Notes: a model not told the origin generated them from the sequence alone. DNA of 64,000 nucleotides from Dicyema japonicum (GCA_011109175.1 RDEW01000007.1:1498236-1562235); one strand, 5' to 3'; positions 44,290-56,890 are shown, counted from the first letter of the stretch. Made by a program: numbers and translations.

Positions 44290-45220
44290 GATGAAAGAGA
44301 CTAACTAATAAGACTTTTTGACATTATCCAAAATTTGGACGTTTTTTGATTTTGTAACTTTCGTTTTATAGAATATTTTTGATTAAAAATCACATATTAG
44401 TAAGTTTTAAACAATTATAAGGAGTGTGAATTAAAAATTCAAGTCATCTTACGTTCTCCCAGAACTCTTGATAGTATTGGAATGTGATCCATATCTAAAT
44501 CATAATTGACGTCCGACGTGATTGTGTGAGAAATAGATATCAAGAGAGAGATCTGGCGAGGTTAAGGACTCGCCACTTCTGGATGGAGCTCAAATTTGTT
44601 TGTCCAGAAGATTATCGATTCGAAATGAATCCATTCCCTTTCCCACAAATAAGCCCTGGATAATTTCTTATGCAGGTAACCATAAATGATATCATTGAAC
44701 GTGTTCTTGAAGCTGGTGAGTTCTCTTCGTCATCGACCATGTTTGACTTTATCGTGGAAATTGGAGAAGATTAACAGGATTGAAATCTTTCCATTTACCA
44801 AAAACACTCTTTGTATGGTTACCTTGGTGATATCTTCCATGACGAAACGATGGAAAAAGTTAAATATATATATGGCGTGACCATCGATGCTAAATTCAAT
44901 AACAATTTATTTTAATAATTTCTAGGCACTAATAAAAGATTTCTGAGATATGAGAAGGGGGACAAAGGGAGACAGCCCACGTGGGTAAAAAATCAAAACT
45001 TGATTTTTAAACTGCTAATTTAAACACTCTTCTTTTAACAAGACTTATTTCAAGTTTCCTAAGTATTTTTAAATCAAAACTAGACAACTGAGTTATCGTG
45101 CCATATATATATATATATACATACAACATTAAGCATTAATAAGGATACAAGTCCGGGCTGTGGAGGTCAAAGAAACGACTAACGTCGTATGTTAAATAAT
45201 CGAAACTCGCTCCGCTGGAG
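44290..45220. other. Copy-B-specific unassigned region with (TA)n
   Basis: A plus-strand frame near 44,685-44,890 reads INDIIERVLEAGEFSSSSTM and FDFIVEIGED, which looks like a protein fragment, but I cannot name it. A (ta) microsatellite lies at about 45,103-45,120. Confidence 0.35.
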
Positions 45221-45253
45221 ATAGACCATGTGCACGCGGAGCGTGCGCAGGTC
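45221..45253. repeat. GC-rich imperfect hairpin
   Basis: tagacc...gcacgc-gga-gcgtgc...ggtcta: outer 6-bp and inner 6-bp stems with a 3-nt loop, preceded by ctcgctccgctgg. Conspicuously GC-rich in this AT-rich window. See 1,047 for a similar arrangement. Confidence 0.5.
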
Positions 45254-45304
45254 TAGTATTTTATTAAAGCTCGTGAATAATGTATAATTGGCCGCGTAGC
45301 AATT

Positions 45305-45790
45305 GTGGTTCGACAGAATAATATGCTAGATATGGAGGATGTCCAGTCGCCAAAATGCCTGAACAAAACAAGAGAAAGAGAACAACAAAAAACCCGTTCG
45401 GATGTTTTCTATCACCACGATCCATGCCAACCGGTTCCAGATATCACGGGAATCCAGCGCCTCAAAAGAACGCTTCACAACCTAGTTGATGGATTCATGC
45501 CCCGAAAACCGGTCACTGCTGAGATGGCAAAAGAGCGAGGAAATCCTTTGCAGTCCACTATAGATTCACAACGGCATGGATGAGGCTGGGACAGGTCAAT
45601 CCCGAGACAGATGGTTATCCCACTTCGGAGCGTGTCCTGTTCCATATGGAACCATTGACGATGATGAGAACGCGTTCAGCCATGCACTGCTGTGGGGGAA
45701 GAAACTGATAGAATGCAAGCCCGACGGTGAATGTTTTCCTTTTCCATAAGGGTAAAGTGAGCATTTTTGTCTTAATATTGGTCCTACTAC
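45305..45790 (+). other. Unrecognised coding-like segment, copy B
   Basis: A 92-codon ORF (45,305-45,583) with TGIQRLKRTLHNLVDGFM and a basic composition is B-specific. From 45,594 the sequence is shared with 12,604-12,780 (IDDDENAFSHALLWGKKL). A different frame links MDEAGTGQSRDRWLSHFG to it. Possibly an exon fragment or LINE ORF. Not identified. Confidence 0.3.
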
Positions 45791-46740
45791 TCGGCATAAA
45801 CTTTCTGAATTGAAACTAGACTTTCCCTTCTTCTTGATCATCTGTAAAATGAATTATTCCACGTCTAAATGAACATGTCTAAACTCTATGAGGAATTAAG
45901 TAAACTCCTTGACGTCTTCAATTATGGCACTCTATTTTTGAGTCCCTCAATTTCTTATACCACAAATGCTACCAATGCCTATTCAAATCAAATAATTCAC
46001 ATTTTTTTCAATAATTTTTGCCATTCAGTATTATATTCTTCTAGTATTAAATAGGGGTACCAAGACGCCATAGAATATGAATCGAATTAATTCCAGAGAT
46101 ATTAATAATTCATCCAATTTAAAGATTAGCCAATTAGCGAGAGTCGACTGAATTCAAAAAAAACAGAAACAACTTTATTAAACATAAATTCAGAGATAAA
46201 TGAGAGTTATTTAATTAATCCTGCCTCTATGCACTAGACAATTTGTCAGACAGTTACGTAATCACAGTTCTCGTAATCAAGGATTTTCTTAATTAATCGA
46301 TTTTTTTGCATTGGAAATCGGCAGACCAAGCAGGTTTCCATCCTCTTCATAAGTCCGAAGGAATCCTCATATGCGATTAAGTGTAGTTTTTTCGGTTAGT
46401 AGGGAATTCAACATCGGATTTTTTATTTTCTCAACACTGTACTTTGTCAACAATATCTTGTCTTAAATTTGAAGAAATTGATTAAAAAATTTATTCTAAA
46501 TAAATATAATTAAATTGTGATTTTTAAGAACTCTCATTTGCACAAGGCCTTAGCTAACAAGACATTTAAAGAAAATAGGTTAATCAAATTCAAAGAAATT
46601 AATAATGCTTAGACGGTTATGAGGCAACAACAAGATGAAAAGTAGTGGTGAAAATAAAATTCGACAATATGGATGTGAAAGGAAATTTATGTTAATGAAA
46701 CTGGAATTAAAAACTAGAAATAATAGTGATTATATGGTAT
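45791..46740. other. AT-rich intergenic DNA, copy B
   Basis: Colinear with 12,780-13,860 and about 70 bp shorter near 46,280. No gene. Confidence 0.5.
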
Positions 46741-46744
46741 ACTC

Positions 46745-47090
46745 ACCCAATCCAGTATTATTTGTTATAGGACATGTTTACCTCACCCCTGCCGAGAAGG
46801 CAATGATAGACTGCTATGGACTGCACCCTCTCGCCTGCAAGAGGAGCGCTGACAGATCTCCAAGGCACAAGGTTCTGAATGAGATTGTCAAGCGGGCTAT
46901 GGATGCTGCTGGATACTCGACCATTCTTGAACCGGTCGGGTTGTACAGAAATTACGGGAAACGACCGGACGGGATGACATTTTCTTTTTGAAGGCGACAG
47001 ACACGTTCGCCCAGAACAAAATTCACGAGTGCGCTTCAAGGGCCTTCTCTGCAGTAGTCAAAACGGAGGAAAACTAGAAATGAAATATAT
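46745..47090 (+). mobile_element. RT-associated RLE domain fragment, copy B
   Basis: An upstream in-frame start (46,635) opens a 118-codon frame because the TAA that interrupts copy A just before MIDCYG is absent here. Retains CYGLHPLACKRS and GKRPDGMT, then shifts frame by a one-base loss. See copy A for the family. Confidence 0.55.
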
Positions 47091-47229
47091 CACAAGTCGG
47101 AAGGATATGTTCACAATTACGAAGGAACCCATTATACTGTGGAGAAGCATATCAAGTCGGAAGGATTATTCACAATTACGAAGAAACCTATTGAAAGCGC
47201 AATAGACGAAGGGTCAAAATCTCTGGATA

Positions 47230-47702
47230 TTCTCCAAGTTGGATCTGGTACCCACAACAATTGAATCCCTACATTCGAATCTGGGTCTACACGGAACTTT
47301 GTCATCCTCCGGACTTTGATCCCTACAGGACCTGGGACTATCGTAGATGTACATACTAGAGTTGGGACCTACCGGGGGGTACCCATATTAAATGTTCTTT
47401 ACATTCGAATTGGGTTCTACGCAAGACTTTGTTAACCATATTATTGGTCCCTAGAAGGCGGCTTGGGACTACTGTGGAAAAAACATACTGGGGAAGGGAC
47501 CTACTAAGGGAGAATTAACTGGAGATGGGCTTACTAGCTTTGTGCCTACTACGCTCCGGATATAAGGGCAGGATTCATGGGATCCAACACTAGAACGAAA
47601 TTCAACCAACGATAGAAGATTACTAAATGGAGTGTGGATACATCTGAAGTGTCCAGGCCGCATAGGTGGACACGTATAAATATCCTGCTTTTTTGTAGAC
47701 AA
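47230..47702. repeat. GC-richer diverged repeat and 77-codon ORF, copy B
   Basis: Counterpart of 14,370-14,830. The ORF (47,469-47,702, minus) stays open with several substitutions. A few multi-base replacements relative to A (cgtgta versus ctccgg; cttga versus ccgga) stand out against otherwise high identity. Confidence 0.4.
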
Positions 47703-48089
47703 AAGTGAATTTTATAGGTAAAAATACAAAAATACTTTTTTGCTATTTTTAAAAAAAAATTATTTTTTCGGTTTCCCTACTTATTAGTAATTCTAATAGA
47801 TTCAACATAAGCAGAATCACAGCAAGATTGTGTTCATTGACTTTTTTTTAAAGATGATGTCTTCCTTAGTGACTAATTTGGCTGTCATTTAATTTTAAAA
47901 TAGCGTACACATTTCCAAATTGTGCCTTTGCCATTACATGTTCAAAAAAGTAAATATTGTCAAACCTCTTGAAAATATTATGATTAAAAGCACTTTCACA
48001 CTACTAATAACGTTTATAATAACTAAGGTCCCGTTTGAGCCACACGTTTCAAATCTGCTTTACTAGGCGTATGCATCGCCGTCAACATT
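47703..48089. other. AT-rich spacer
   Basis: Colinear with 14,831-15,190. No gene. Confidence 0.5.
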
Positions 48090-50359
48090 TCGCATCTGTG
48101 CTTAGATCTTTTAGGTCATCTGTATATTAAAGTTTTCTTTTAATTCCATTAAGATCCTTGTTCAGAGCCACGGGTAGAGTGACTCTGTGTTTTTTTCTGA
48201 ACGATCGTTTGTTCTCATTAATAAAGTAACTGTCCATTATTATATTTGCAAGAGCGTTTATGTCCATTCTATGCACGTGCCCAAACAGTCTCCTTTTTGA
48301 TTAAATAATGTCGATGCTTATTGGCCTCGTATTGTGCTACATGTATAAATCCTTATTTGAAATCTTCTTGGACAACTTAGGCTCAATAAATTGCGCAGTT
48401 GTTTTCGATAAAATATATCCATTTTCTTGAGCTCTGTAGTTCCCATGTGCTAAAGTTGTACATAAGCACCGGTTTTATATATGCGTTTTATAGTCTTATT
48501 CTTAGATTTGCTTGTTATTAGTTTTCGTCCACTTTATATATTCTGCATTTTCTTTTACATGGCAGTGGCTAGAAGTCTTCTATACATCATGTCTTCACTA
48601 TCACCAAGTAAGGATCCCAATTTCTTTTTCCCCAATTTTCATCAATATATTTTAATTCCCTTTGATTCTTATGTGTTCAGTCTTTATTGATTAACTCGCA
48701 AAGACCAATTCTTAAATTCTCCTGGGATTTTTTCTAAAGCAAGTCCGACTTCCAGATCATTTTCTGACACAAAATCTATGTCATCTGTATATATAATCTC
48801 CATCGGCATGCATTCATCACACTTTGTTCTAAAAGCTCTCAATCTCGGTTCCAGGTATACGACGAATAGAACCTGAGATAGAGAGTCTCCCTGATGTATT
48901 CCAACTGTTGTCCCAAAAGGCATCGATGTTTGTTCCCAACTCGTACAGTTAATTCAGTGTTTGATAATAAGAAACGGACAAGTCTTGTGTTATCCTCATC
49001 AAGAAAACTCGCAGCAACGTCCAACAATGTTTTTCTGTTGACAGTGTAATCGCACTGGATATGTCCCCTCCCAAAATCTTAAAATCACTTATGTGTCGTT
49101 GACACATGGCACATATCCACATGTGAGAACAAACAGCATCTAAGATCGAGCGTCCATTTCTGAATCACTCTGTTCCGGCTACATAAATTCTTAAACATCA
49201 GAAGATTTCCGACTAAGGGTTATCAGAGAATATATCTTCCTCAATGTTACCAGTAATATCACAGGTCTTAGATTTTTATAGGTCCTTTGATAATTCCTGG
49301 TTTATGCAGAGGAATCAAACTTCCATCACCAAATTTCAAGTGGGAATGCGTCTTAAATACCTTATTGGAAATCTTTTTAATGAGAGTTGTCAGTTAACCT
49401 GGTGCAAACTTGATCATTTCTTTATGTATGTTGTCTAATCCCATTGCCTTGTTGTTTAATTTAATGATTGTCAGATTAGTTTTCCTCTGTAAAGATCGTT
49501 AGATTCAGTCATCTTGGTGATTTCTCAAATGGCTCCAGATATAAGGTTTCATTTCAAAAGTCCTGAAAAATGTTCGGCAATAATCTCAGTTTTTTCTTTA
49601 TTATCCAATACATTTCTTTCTTGATTGTCATGAATACAAATATTCGTAGGTTAAACTTTTCTCTGCAACAGGCGAACTGCTCGAAACTTTTGCGTCTCGT
49701 TTCCCAATTTCTCAATTTCACTGACACGTTTGTCAATTTTCTTGAAATAAATTTTTTTCTTCCTCGTTCTAATCTCTTGATAATACGATTTCTTTCTCTT
49801 TTTAACTCTTTGTATGTATCATTATTTGTACATGATTCCATTCTCTGCCGCTTTTTTTTGTTTAATTGTGATCGATTTCGATCGATGACACTTTTATATC
49901 TGCCTGCCTCCTCTTTTCCCCAAGCATGTCGAAACTTGCCTTCTTTATTCCACCAACAGTAGCATTCCAAATCATTTCTATGTGATTTTCCATATGTATG
50001 TTTAAAATCTATTTCTTATTTTCCATCCACTAATCTTCATGCGTCGAGTCACATAAGCATAATTTTTCTACAATAAAAAGATTCAAATGAGCTCTCTTCT
50101 TCTTAGCTCCCTCTATTCCGAAAAATCTTTTCATTCTGAAACGTGCAACCAGCAGTTTATTATCACTATAAGTGATGGTACCTTCATAGCTTCTGGAGTC
50201 AGTTAGTAAAGGACGAAGAAATATTTTACACATAACATAATCAATCTGATTGTATATCCGGACATAGTCACCATTTCCATCTTTTCTGAGTCCAGTCCAC
50301 GTGGTCTTATGTCTCGCATTGTGGTCGAATGCAGAATTACAAATGAAGTAATCAAACAT
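48090..50359 (-). mobile_element. Decayed APE-type LINE (EN-RT), copy B
   Basis: Counterpart of 15,195-17,490. Motif B region is better preserved here (MPFGTTVGIHQGDSLSQVLF, then YTDDIDF, 48,684-48,923), and a 138-codon linker frame is open at 49,554-49,970. EN tail HKTTWTG/NQIDYVM at 50,030-50,359. Still broken into at least five frames. Confidence 0.8.
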
Positions 50360-50639
50360 GTTACAAAATATGTCTCAGAATACTACTGAAATCGTCAAAA
50401 AAGACCTTACGGAACGTCACCGGGAAAAAGATGGCAAAGTCTTTTGACCATCCCCTCGGGCAGCACATCAAACTATATATGAGCGCCTTCCAGAGATATG
50501 AAAAGAAACCTACCCCGCTGTGGAGAATATTTCAGGACTCCAAAACAAACCGCAGGAAAATGACTGATGGACACCAGGATCACTTATTTAGACGATAACT
50601 TCTATCCTCTTTCTCGTGATTTCGGGGTTAATAAAATAA

Positions 50640-51320
50640 CCGGTTTATTGTGCTTGACTAACACGAGGTACGAATAAAAATGTCTACCTTGATCTGGACC
50701 TTGGTATTCTCTACTTCAGATTGCATTTATGAGACCGCAACTTTCTGGTGTGGCGAATGATGTATTGCATAACGGGAGAAGAAGACTCATTACTACCTCA
50801 TTATGCATCTATAGTCATGGTAGTGATGGATCCGCACCGAGTGGCTAAATGATCAACCGACACGTTCTTTGACTTACAATGAGTACTTATATTTGTTGGT
50901 CGAATTCAAAATATTACAATGAGTACTTATATTTGTTGGTCGAATTCAAAACGCCTTCACATTTACTAGTCCACCATCATCAACACCATACATAGTATAC
51001 AAAAAGGTCTGATGGTGCCTAGGTGAGTGGCCCGTGTTTTTTCCGTCGTTATTATGGCGTGTTCCTAGACTTACTATCAGGATGTCGTGCATTCTCAATA
51101 AGGATACGCTTACTTAGTGGCTAATCAACACAGTTCACGACCAAATTTTTTCACCGTGTATAAGGTTCTCCTTATTGGATATGGTTTTCTCTCAATACTC
51201 CACAAATCCTAACATTCCATCTTTTCATAATCTTTAGACTCAAACTCCACAACAACTATGAGTAATTTAGCAGCAATATATCATACTTATTTAATGCAAG
51301 GAACAAATTCTTTGAATTTA
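50640..51320 (-). mobile_element. R2-like element fragment, copy B
   Basis: Counterpart of 17,735-18,440, with the same internal deletion and the doubled attacaatgagtacttatatttg phrase. Confidence 0.65.
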
Positions 51321-51329
51321 GTAAAACTC

Positions 51330-51620
51330 TTGCATAACAATGGTGCTCTTCTATTATCTGTGGTGACTTCAATGCGAAGCACGCATTTTGGTTGACAGGG
51401 AACGACCGACGAACCCATGACAATAGGAGAAGATGCTAATTGAGGACCATTTACAGTTTATGTATATTCGACGATCCGGCTTCCCATACAAGAAACCCTA
51501 CTCGACGTAACGATAAACCTATATCCATTGACATTTCACTGTCAAAACCGTCTTTGTTCCCTCATATTGACTGGTCAGTAAAACATGACATCACTATTCA
51601 CAACAATAAATGACATTTGA
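51330..51620 (+). mobile_element. Jockey-like endonuclease fragment, copy B
   Basis: Counterpart of 18,445-18,720 with additional one-base differences that break the frame carrying the SLSKPSLFPHIDW segment. Confidence 0.55.
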
Positions 51621-52165
51621 TTACTTTTGTATCTTTTCAATACATGGTTATCCAAAAATGGGATTTTCTTATTATTAGGGAGTTGAAGATATTACTAATA
51701 AGTACAAAGGTTCTGGTGATCTCCGTTTGCTGGTTATTCCAGAGTTTGTTTGCACTTTTATTGTTTATTAGTTATTTAGTTTTCAAAAAATTGATTTTTA
51801 AATTCTAAAATGATTTAATGGAGACAGACATCTCATATAAATTTGAAAAAAACATAAAATTACGTGTTGATATAGAAAACACGACAGGCAACCTCAAACT
51901 ATTTGAAAATTAGTGGTTTTATATATTTTTGTATAATTGTCCCTTAAGCTTTAAAAATAAAACTATCACACCAACATCTCTTGTCAGACCTATCCAACAA
52001 AGATGATTTTAGTCACTCTTCCAGTTGTAATGTTTCCATTAAATCCCTGGATGCACACTTTTTTTATCAAAAAGATAATTCACAGGATTTAAATTTGGTA
52101 AACTTGAGAAGACCGTCTATTTTGAAAAGAAGCAATGTAATTACTGTGGAAAACTGTACACATTA
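51621..52165 (+). other. Unrecognised membrane-protein-like fragment, copy B
   Basis: Counterpart of 18,720-19,265. The hydrophobic segment is retained in another frame. Confidence 0.3.
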
Positions 52166-52189
52166 ATAAGCCCAAGAAAGATATTGTTT

Positions 52190-52487
52190 CCAAGGATTTA
52201 TCTATGGAAACCTAAGAAGGATGTCTGCAAGATTTGAAGCATAATCTCTAAATTCACATCCCCGAACACAAGTTCACGTGTACAGTCTTGAAGTTTCATC
52301 TTGTCTGCAAAATCGACTACCCAAATCAAAGCGTCTGTTTTCTGAAAATAATTCCTCCAATATGAACGGATTGACTTTTGTCCCCCAACATCCCATACGT
52401 TGAGCTTGAAGCCGTTGCATCGATGATGATTATGTTAAAGCCCAAGGTAGGAGCCACATTGTCGATGGACTGATTGCAAAAGTTCTT
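52190..52487 (-). pseudogene. ARL2: ARL2-like fragment, copy B (5' deleted)
   Basis: Keeps the DVGGQKS region and the shared frameshift but loses the N terminus with the P-loop, because a deletion joins it directly to the jockey-like fragment at about 52,483. Confidence 0.65.
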
Positions 52488-52960
52488 CTCTCAAGCCTAC
52501 AGTCTATAGAACATCCCTGCCACTCCTATGCAAACCGCAAAACAAAGGAAAATTATTATGACAATCAGTGACCTCTCCCGTATGTTATTATCCATTCCTT
52601 CCATCTCCAATGACAAGAGTCGTCTGAAACTTTTTACGAGAAGCATCCGAAGACTCGGAGACAATAAAATATTACAGCGACCTCCCCCTCCAATAGACCA
52701 ATCAAAATGCTCTCTTTCAAGGACGTGCGAGTAAACCTGGCTCGTCTACGATGTGGGCACCACCCATATCTACCAACATATGATATACTCTGCCCCTTTT
52801 GCAACCTCCACGTGCTGACAACAAATCACCTATTTCAATGTCATGAATTGGCACAGCGTTTCTCCACATTGCCGGAACTAACCGATCAATGGGAGTGACT
52901 AACATCTGCTGCGTCATACTTAATAGCTGCTGGCTTCCTACAAAGTTAGTGAGGCTGGGG
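52488..52960 (+). mobile_element. Jockey-like LINE C-terminal fragment, copy B (5' deleted)
   Basis: Begins at ttctctcaagcctacagt, equivalent to 20,266 in copy A, then LSRMLLSIPSIS, SIRRLG, DILCPFCNLHVLTTNHLFQC. The upstream 530 bp of the copy-A fragment is missing. The His/Cys end is intact, unlike copy A, where Gln before Cys is a stop. Confidence 0.7.
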
Positions 52961-54110
52961 TTACTTAACTAACTAATTATTTGTTTATAGGAATTTTTCT
53001 ACTACAACTATTATCAATTCTCTATATTATCTCTCCAATAGACCGAATCGAAAAATTGAGAGGATTTCTTGAAGTACATTGATCTATAAGGTCACTCTTT
53101 TGTCGAATCAGATATTTTCTTGTATATTTTAAACAGTAACCCTTACGAGACGTATTTGGTGATATTGGACACTATCTTCCCTCATCTTACAATTGCCGAA
53201 AAATGTGTGTAAAAATAATTACAGAGTCAGCTTGACAGAATTAAACTATTTTTGATGTTCTGCATGTCTTTAGTATTATGTTAATATAGAGGTATATGGC
53301 AAATTAATAAAGAAGAAAGAAACACACTTCATAATAAAAGAGGTTGCTGAACACATTCAGAAATTGAATTTCGATTATGTGGAATCGGGAAGTATTTATT
53401 AAACCCTGGCTTGCTATATTTGATAACCCCAGCAGAAACAGCCATAACTATTAATCCAAGGAGGGGATTCAAAGAGAACCTCTGCTTTGCTGACCAAATC
53501 TATACTCTAATATTACATTACAGGCTTCTGCTTAAGAAGAGAGGTGAAGTAGGTCCGCCCTGTTCTATTATCATCGCAGGTCCTACCGTCAAGGAGATGA
53601 TCACTATATTCTGCAGCGGAAAAGTTTTTTATTCAAAATGTAATCTTCACCAGAGGAGTTGGTCAGGGGGAAGGTAGGACCCATGGTATTTTATACTTTC
53701 CCTTTATCAAATACTCATTCCTCACTGATCTTGACATACAAATGCAGATCTCATCCCTTTATACGCTATTTTCTCATTCACAATCACCATCATTGATTTT
53801 AATATTTTCTCATTCAACTCTTACGGAAAACAAACTTTAGAGCCGATCTCCTCATCTTTTCCAAAATCAAATAATTCTCTCCTTAGAAAAGGAAACCACC
53901 TCTCACATCAATATAAGACTGTTGGCAGTGATTCCTTGAAATCTAAAAAATATTTCACCGAATCTTGAACCTTTAAATACACAGCTTCAAAAAAGTTTTC
54001 TTTCTGGTTTTAAAATCTTCACTGTAATAGTCGCCTTTGTGTCCAATACCCAAATAGCAAACTAGTTCCACATTTTCTGCATTATTAAGCCATCTTTGCC
54101 ATTTTAATTG
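52961..54110. other. Shared segment with unidentified coding-like stretches, copy B
   Basis: Counterpart of 20,749-21,860. Holds an 88-codon open frame (53,411-53,677; LKKRGEVGPPCSIIIAG). Not identified. Confidence 0.3.
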
Positions 54111-54199
54111 TCGTATGTGATAGCGTCGTGGCTGATGAGACTGTCCGGGATGATAAGACAAATTTATCACTTGAAAACATTAACAACCACTAAGTTTTT

Positions 54200-55225
54200 T
54201 TCGAAAGATCTGTCCCTTGTTCCCTCAAAAACGAAAAATTATAGTTTGAGTCAATAAAGCGATTAAGCAAAAAGAGGGTCGAAAATAGAATAAGTCGAAG
54301 GATCGGTCCTTGTTCTTTCAAAAACAAAAAAATTTAGTTTGAGTCAATAAAACGATTAAGCGAGAAAAGGGTCGAAAATAGAAGAGGTCGAGGAGGATCG
54401 GTCCTTGTTTTTTTCAAAAAACAAAAAAATTTAGTTAGAGTCAATAAAGCGATTAAGCAAAAAAAGGGTCGAAAATAGAATAAGTCGAAGGATCGGTCCC
54501 TTGTTCTCTCAAAACAAAAAAATTAGTTTGAGTCAATAAAACGATTAAGCGAGAAAAGGGTCGAAAATAGAATAAGTCGAGGGATCGCTCCTTGTTTTTT
54601 TCAAAAACAAAAAAAATTTAGTTAGAGTCAATAAAGCGATTAAGCAAAAAAAGGGTCGAAAATAGAATAAGTCGAAGGATCGGTCCCTTGTTCTCTCAAA
54701 AACAAAAAAATTTAGTTTGAGTCAATAAACGATTAAGCGAGAAAAGGGTCGAAAATAGAATAAGTCGAAGGATCGATCCTTGTTTTTTTTCAAAAACAAA
54801 AAAATTTAGTTTGAGTCAATAAAGCGATTAAGCAAAAAAAAGGGTCGAAAATAGAATAAGTCGAAGGATCGGTCCCTTGTTCTCTTAAAAACAAAAAATT
54901 TTAGTTTGAGTCAATAAAACGATTAAGCGAGAAAAGGGTCGAAAATAGAATAAGTCGAGGGATCGGTCCCTTGTTCTCTTAAAAACAAAAAATTTTAGTT
55001 TGAGTCAATAAAACAATTTTGCGAGAAAAGGGTCGAAAATAGAATAATTCGAAGGATCGATCCTTGTTCTCTCAAAACAAAAAAATTTAGTTTGAGTCAA
55101 TAAAGCGATTAAGCGAGAAGAGGGTCGAAAATAGAATAATTCGAAGGATCGCTCCTTGTTTTTTCAAAAACAAAAAAATTTAGTTAGAGTCAATAAAGCG
55201 ATTAAACGTGAAAAAGGTTGAAAAG
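54200..55225. repeat. 94-bp tandem array with dimeric higher-order structure (copy B only)
   Basis: Eleven copies of a ~94-bp unit, marked by gagtcaataaa at 54,248, 54,341, 54,438, 54,530, 54,625, 54,719, 54,813, 54,908, 55,002, 55,094 and 55,188. For the first eight units two variants strictly alternate: aagcgattaagcaaaa and aaacgattaagcgaga. This gives a 188-bp dimer. Contains agggtcgaaaatagaataag and gaaggatcggtccttg boxes. Confidence 0.92.
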
Positions 55226-55829
55226 ACTTTTGTAACATTGAAATTTTAGCATTATTATGTGATTGGGGGATAACGGCGATTCATGGTAAACCAAGACAAC
55301 CACAATCACAAGGGTAGGTGGAACGCTAAATTAAACGTTACTATGATTGGATTGAAAACTACTGTTTATAATATAACATTTCTATGCGTAGTGTTACTGA
55401 AAAGTCACCTTTTAGGTTAGATTTATGATTTTATTTTTACACTATTATTTGTAACTTCAGGATTTAATACTGTTTCTGTGTCTGATATTAAGTGATCGAA
55501 TTACCAGCCCAAAGAGCTGAACATTTTTCAGATGATGAAAATCAATCAAGACAATCTTGAACTTTGCTTGGTGTATCAACTCCAACTCTTTGGAAAGAAA
55601 CTTTAGTTAGCATAAAAAACTTTTTAGTAAGCAAAAGAAATGATTCTACTTTTCAATTTTCCATTTTTTCTCTTTCCATTTTAATGGCTCATTTTTTCAG
55701 TGAAAAAAATGAGAAAAGGGTCCAGAGACGGTGAAATATAGAAACCGATACAGCATCTTCAACAGAGGTCCCTAGGCCAATTGCTCAGTGGTACTTGTCG
55801 CGTCTTTGATGTATAAAGCTTCCTAAACT
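55226..55829. other. Unassigned spacer
   Basis: No gene or repeat recognised. AT-rich, B-specific. Confidence 0.45.
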
Positions 55830-56100
55830 CAGACTCTGGCATATGGACTGGACTTTCTAATATCGAAGATTACGCCTGAAAGTCAGAAAGATAGAAAAAT
55901 TTATTACATCACTTATGGAAAATGTGATGTAATTTTTGGGGTCCGAAACGAAGTAGAGACATGTTGGTGTCTCATAAAATGACCCTACACGATGAATACA
56001 AACCCACTTAATTAGTTTTGGTTCAGGTTTTGGTTTCTTTACAGTAATTAGTTTTGGGGTTTGTTAGAAAATAAAATTGTCTTGTCTGTCTTTGTCTTAG
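55830..56100 (+). mobile_element. Jockey-like LINE, 3'-end copy
   Basis: Matches the 3' end of the long element (60,390-60,660): catatggactggact, then tagaaaaattattacatcact, then ggttcaggttttggtttctt. Only the last ~260 bp are present. Confidence 0.75.
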
Positions 56101-56880
56101 AAAATAATCTCTTTAGTTAGTTAGTAGGAAAATAATCTCTATAGCCAGCACGATCCAGATGGAAGTTCTAATTATAAACGAAACTAAATTATGGAAGATG
56201 CCCAAGGCTGTTGAAGCTAAGATTGCGAAGAAAAACAAAATTGACCAAAAAAGGAAAGAATCGAATGGAAAATTATTTCTAAAACGAGAAAATGCCCACA
56301 ATGGAGAAAGTGAAGTTTCCAAAATTGGAACGAATAAGAAATTAAAGTCAGAGTTTAGAATGTATGGGCAGAGTGGCTGGAATACGACATATAATAAGAA
56401 ACCTTCTAAAAAAAAACAGTAGAAGCTTCAACACAGAGAAGAGAGTGGTGCTCTTAAGAAGATAGGGCAGCCACCGAAAAAACCAGAAGTAGTCAGGATA
56501 ACCCTGATTAATGCCCGTTCTCTTCGGAAACGGGCCTCAGTGCTGGTCGCTATAGCCAGCACGAATCCAGATGGAAGTTTTAATTATAAACGAAACTAAA
56601 TTAAGCACATGGATTGGATTTAGCATCTGAAATTGATGACGAATATGAAAGAAAAACAAGAAGAATCGGTGATTTATTACATTGCTTGTGGAAACTCGCA
56701 TTGTAATTGGGGCTTTTTACGGAGAAGAAACATACGGTGTCTCATGAGAGTGCCCCGATATAGACGACCCCAAATCTTGGCTTTCCTCTTTAGTTAATGG
56801 ATCTTACCTTGTTTAGTTAGTTGGGGTTTTGCGAATAAATCATGTTATCTGTTATCTGTTAGGATTTGCTCGTTTTTTAC
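56101..56880 (+). mobile_element. Jockey-like LINE, internally deleted copy
   Basis: Contains an ORF1 tail-like basic ORF (56,159-56,422), then PEVVRITLINARSLRKRAS, which parallels the ORF2 start of the long element at about 57,925-57,975, a second partial NETK segment, and finally a 3' end resembling RKTRRIGDLLHCLWK. EN, RT and most of ORF1 are missing. A roughly 40-bp phrase, agccagcacgatccagatggaagttctaattataaacgaaactaaatta, occurs twice (56,144 and 56,553). Confidence 0.65.
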
Positions 56881-56890
56881 TAAGACTACA

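Noticed and set aside
49570-49962. 130-codon plus-strand ORF
   Set aside because: Complement of the LINE linker. The minus strand has the basic RT-linker composition and the shared element order.
54200-55225. Possible telomere or minisatellite coding repeat
   Set aside because: The unit is 94 bp, with no telomeric hexamer and no open frame across units.
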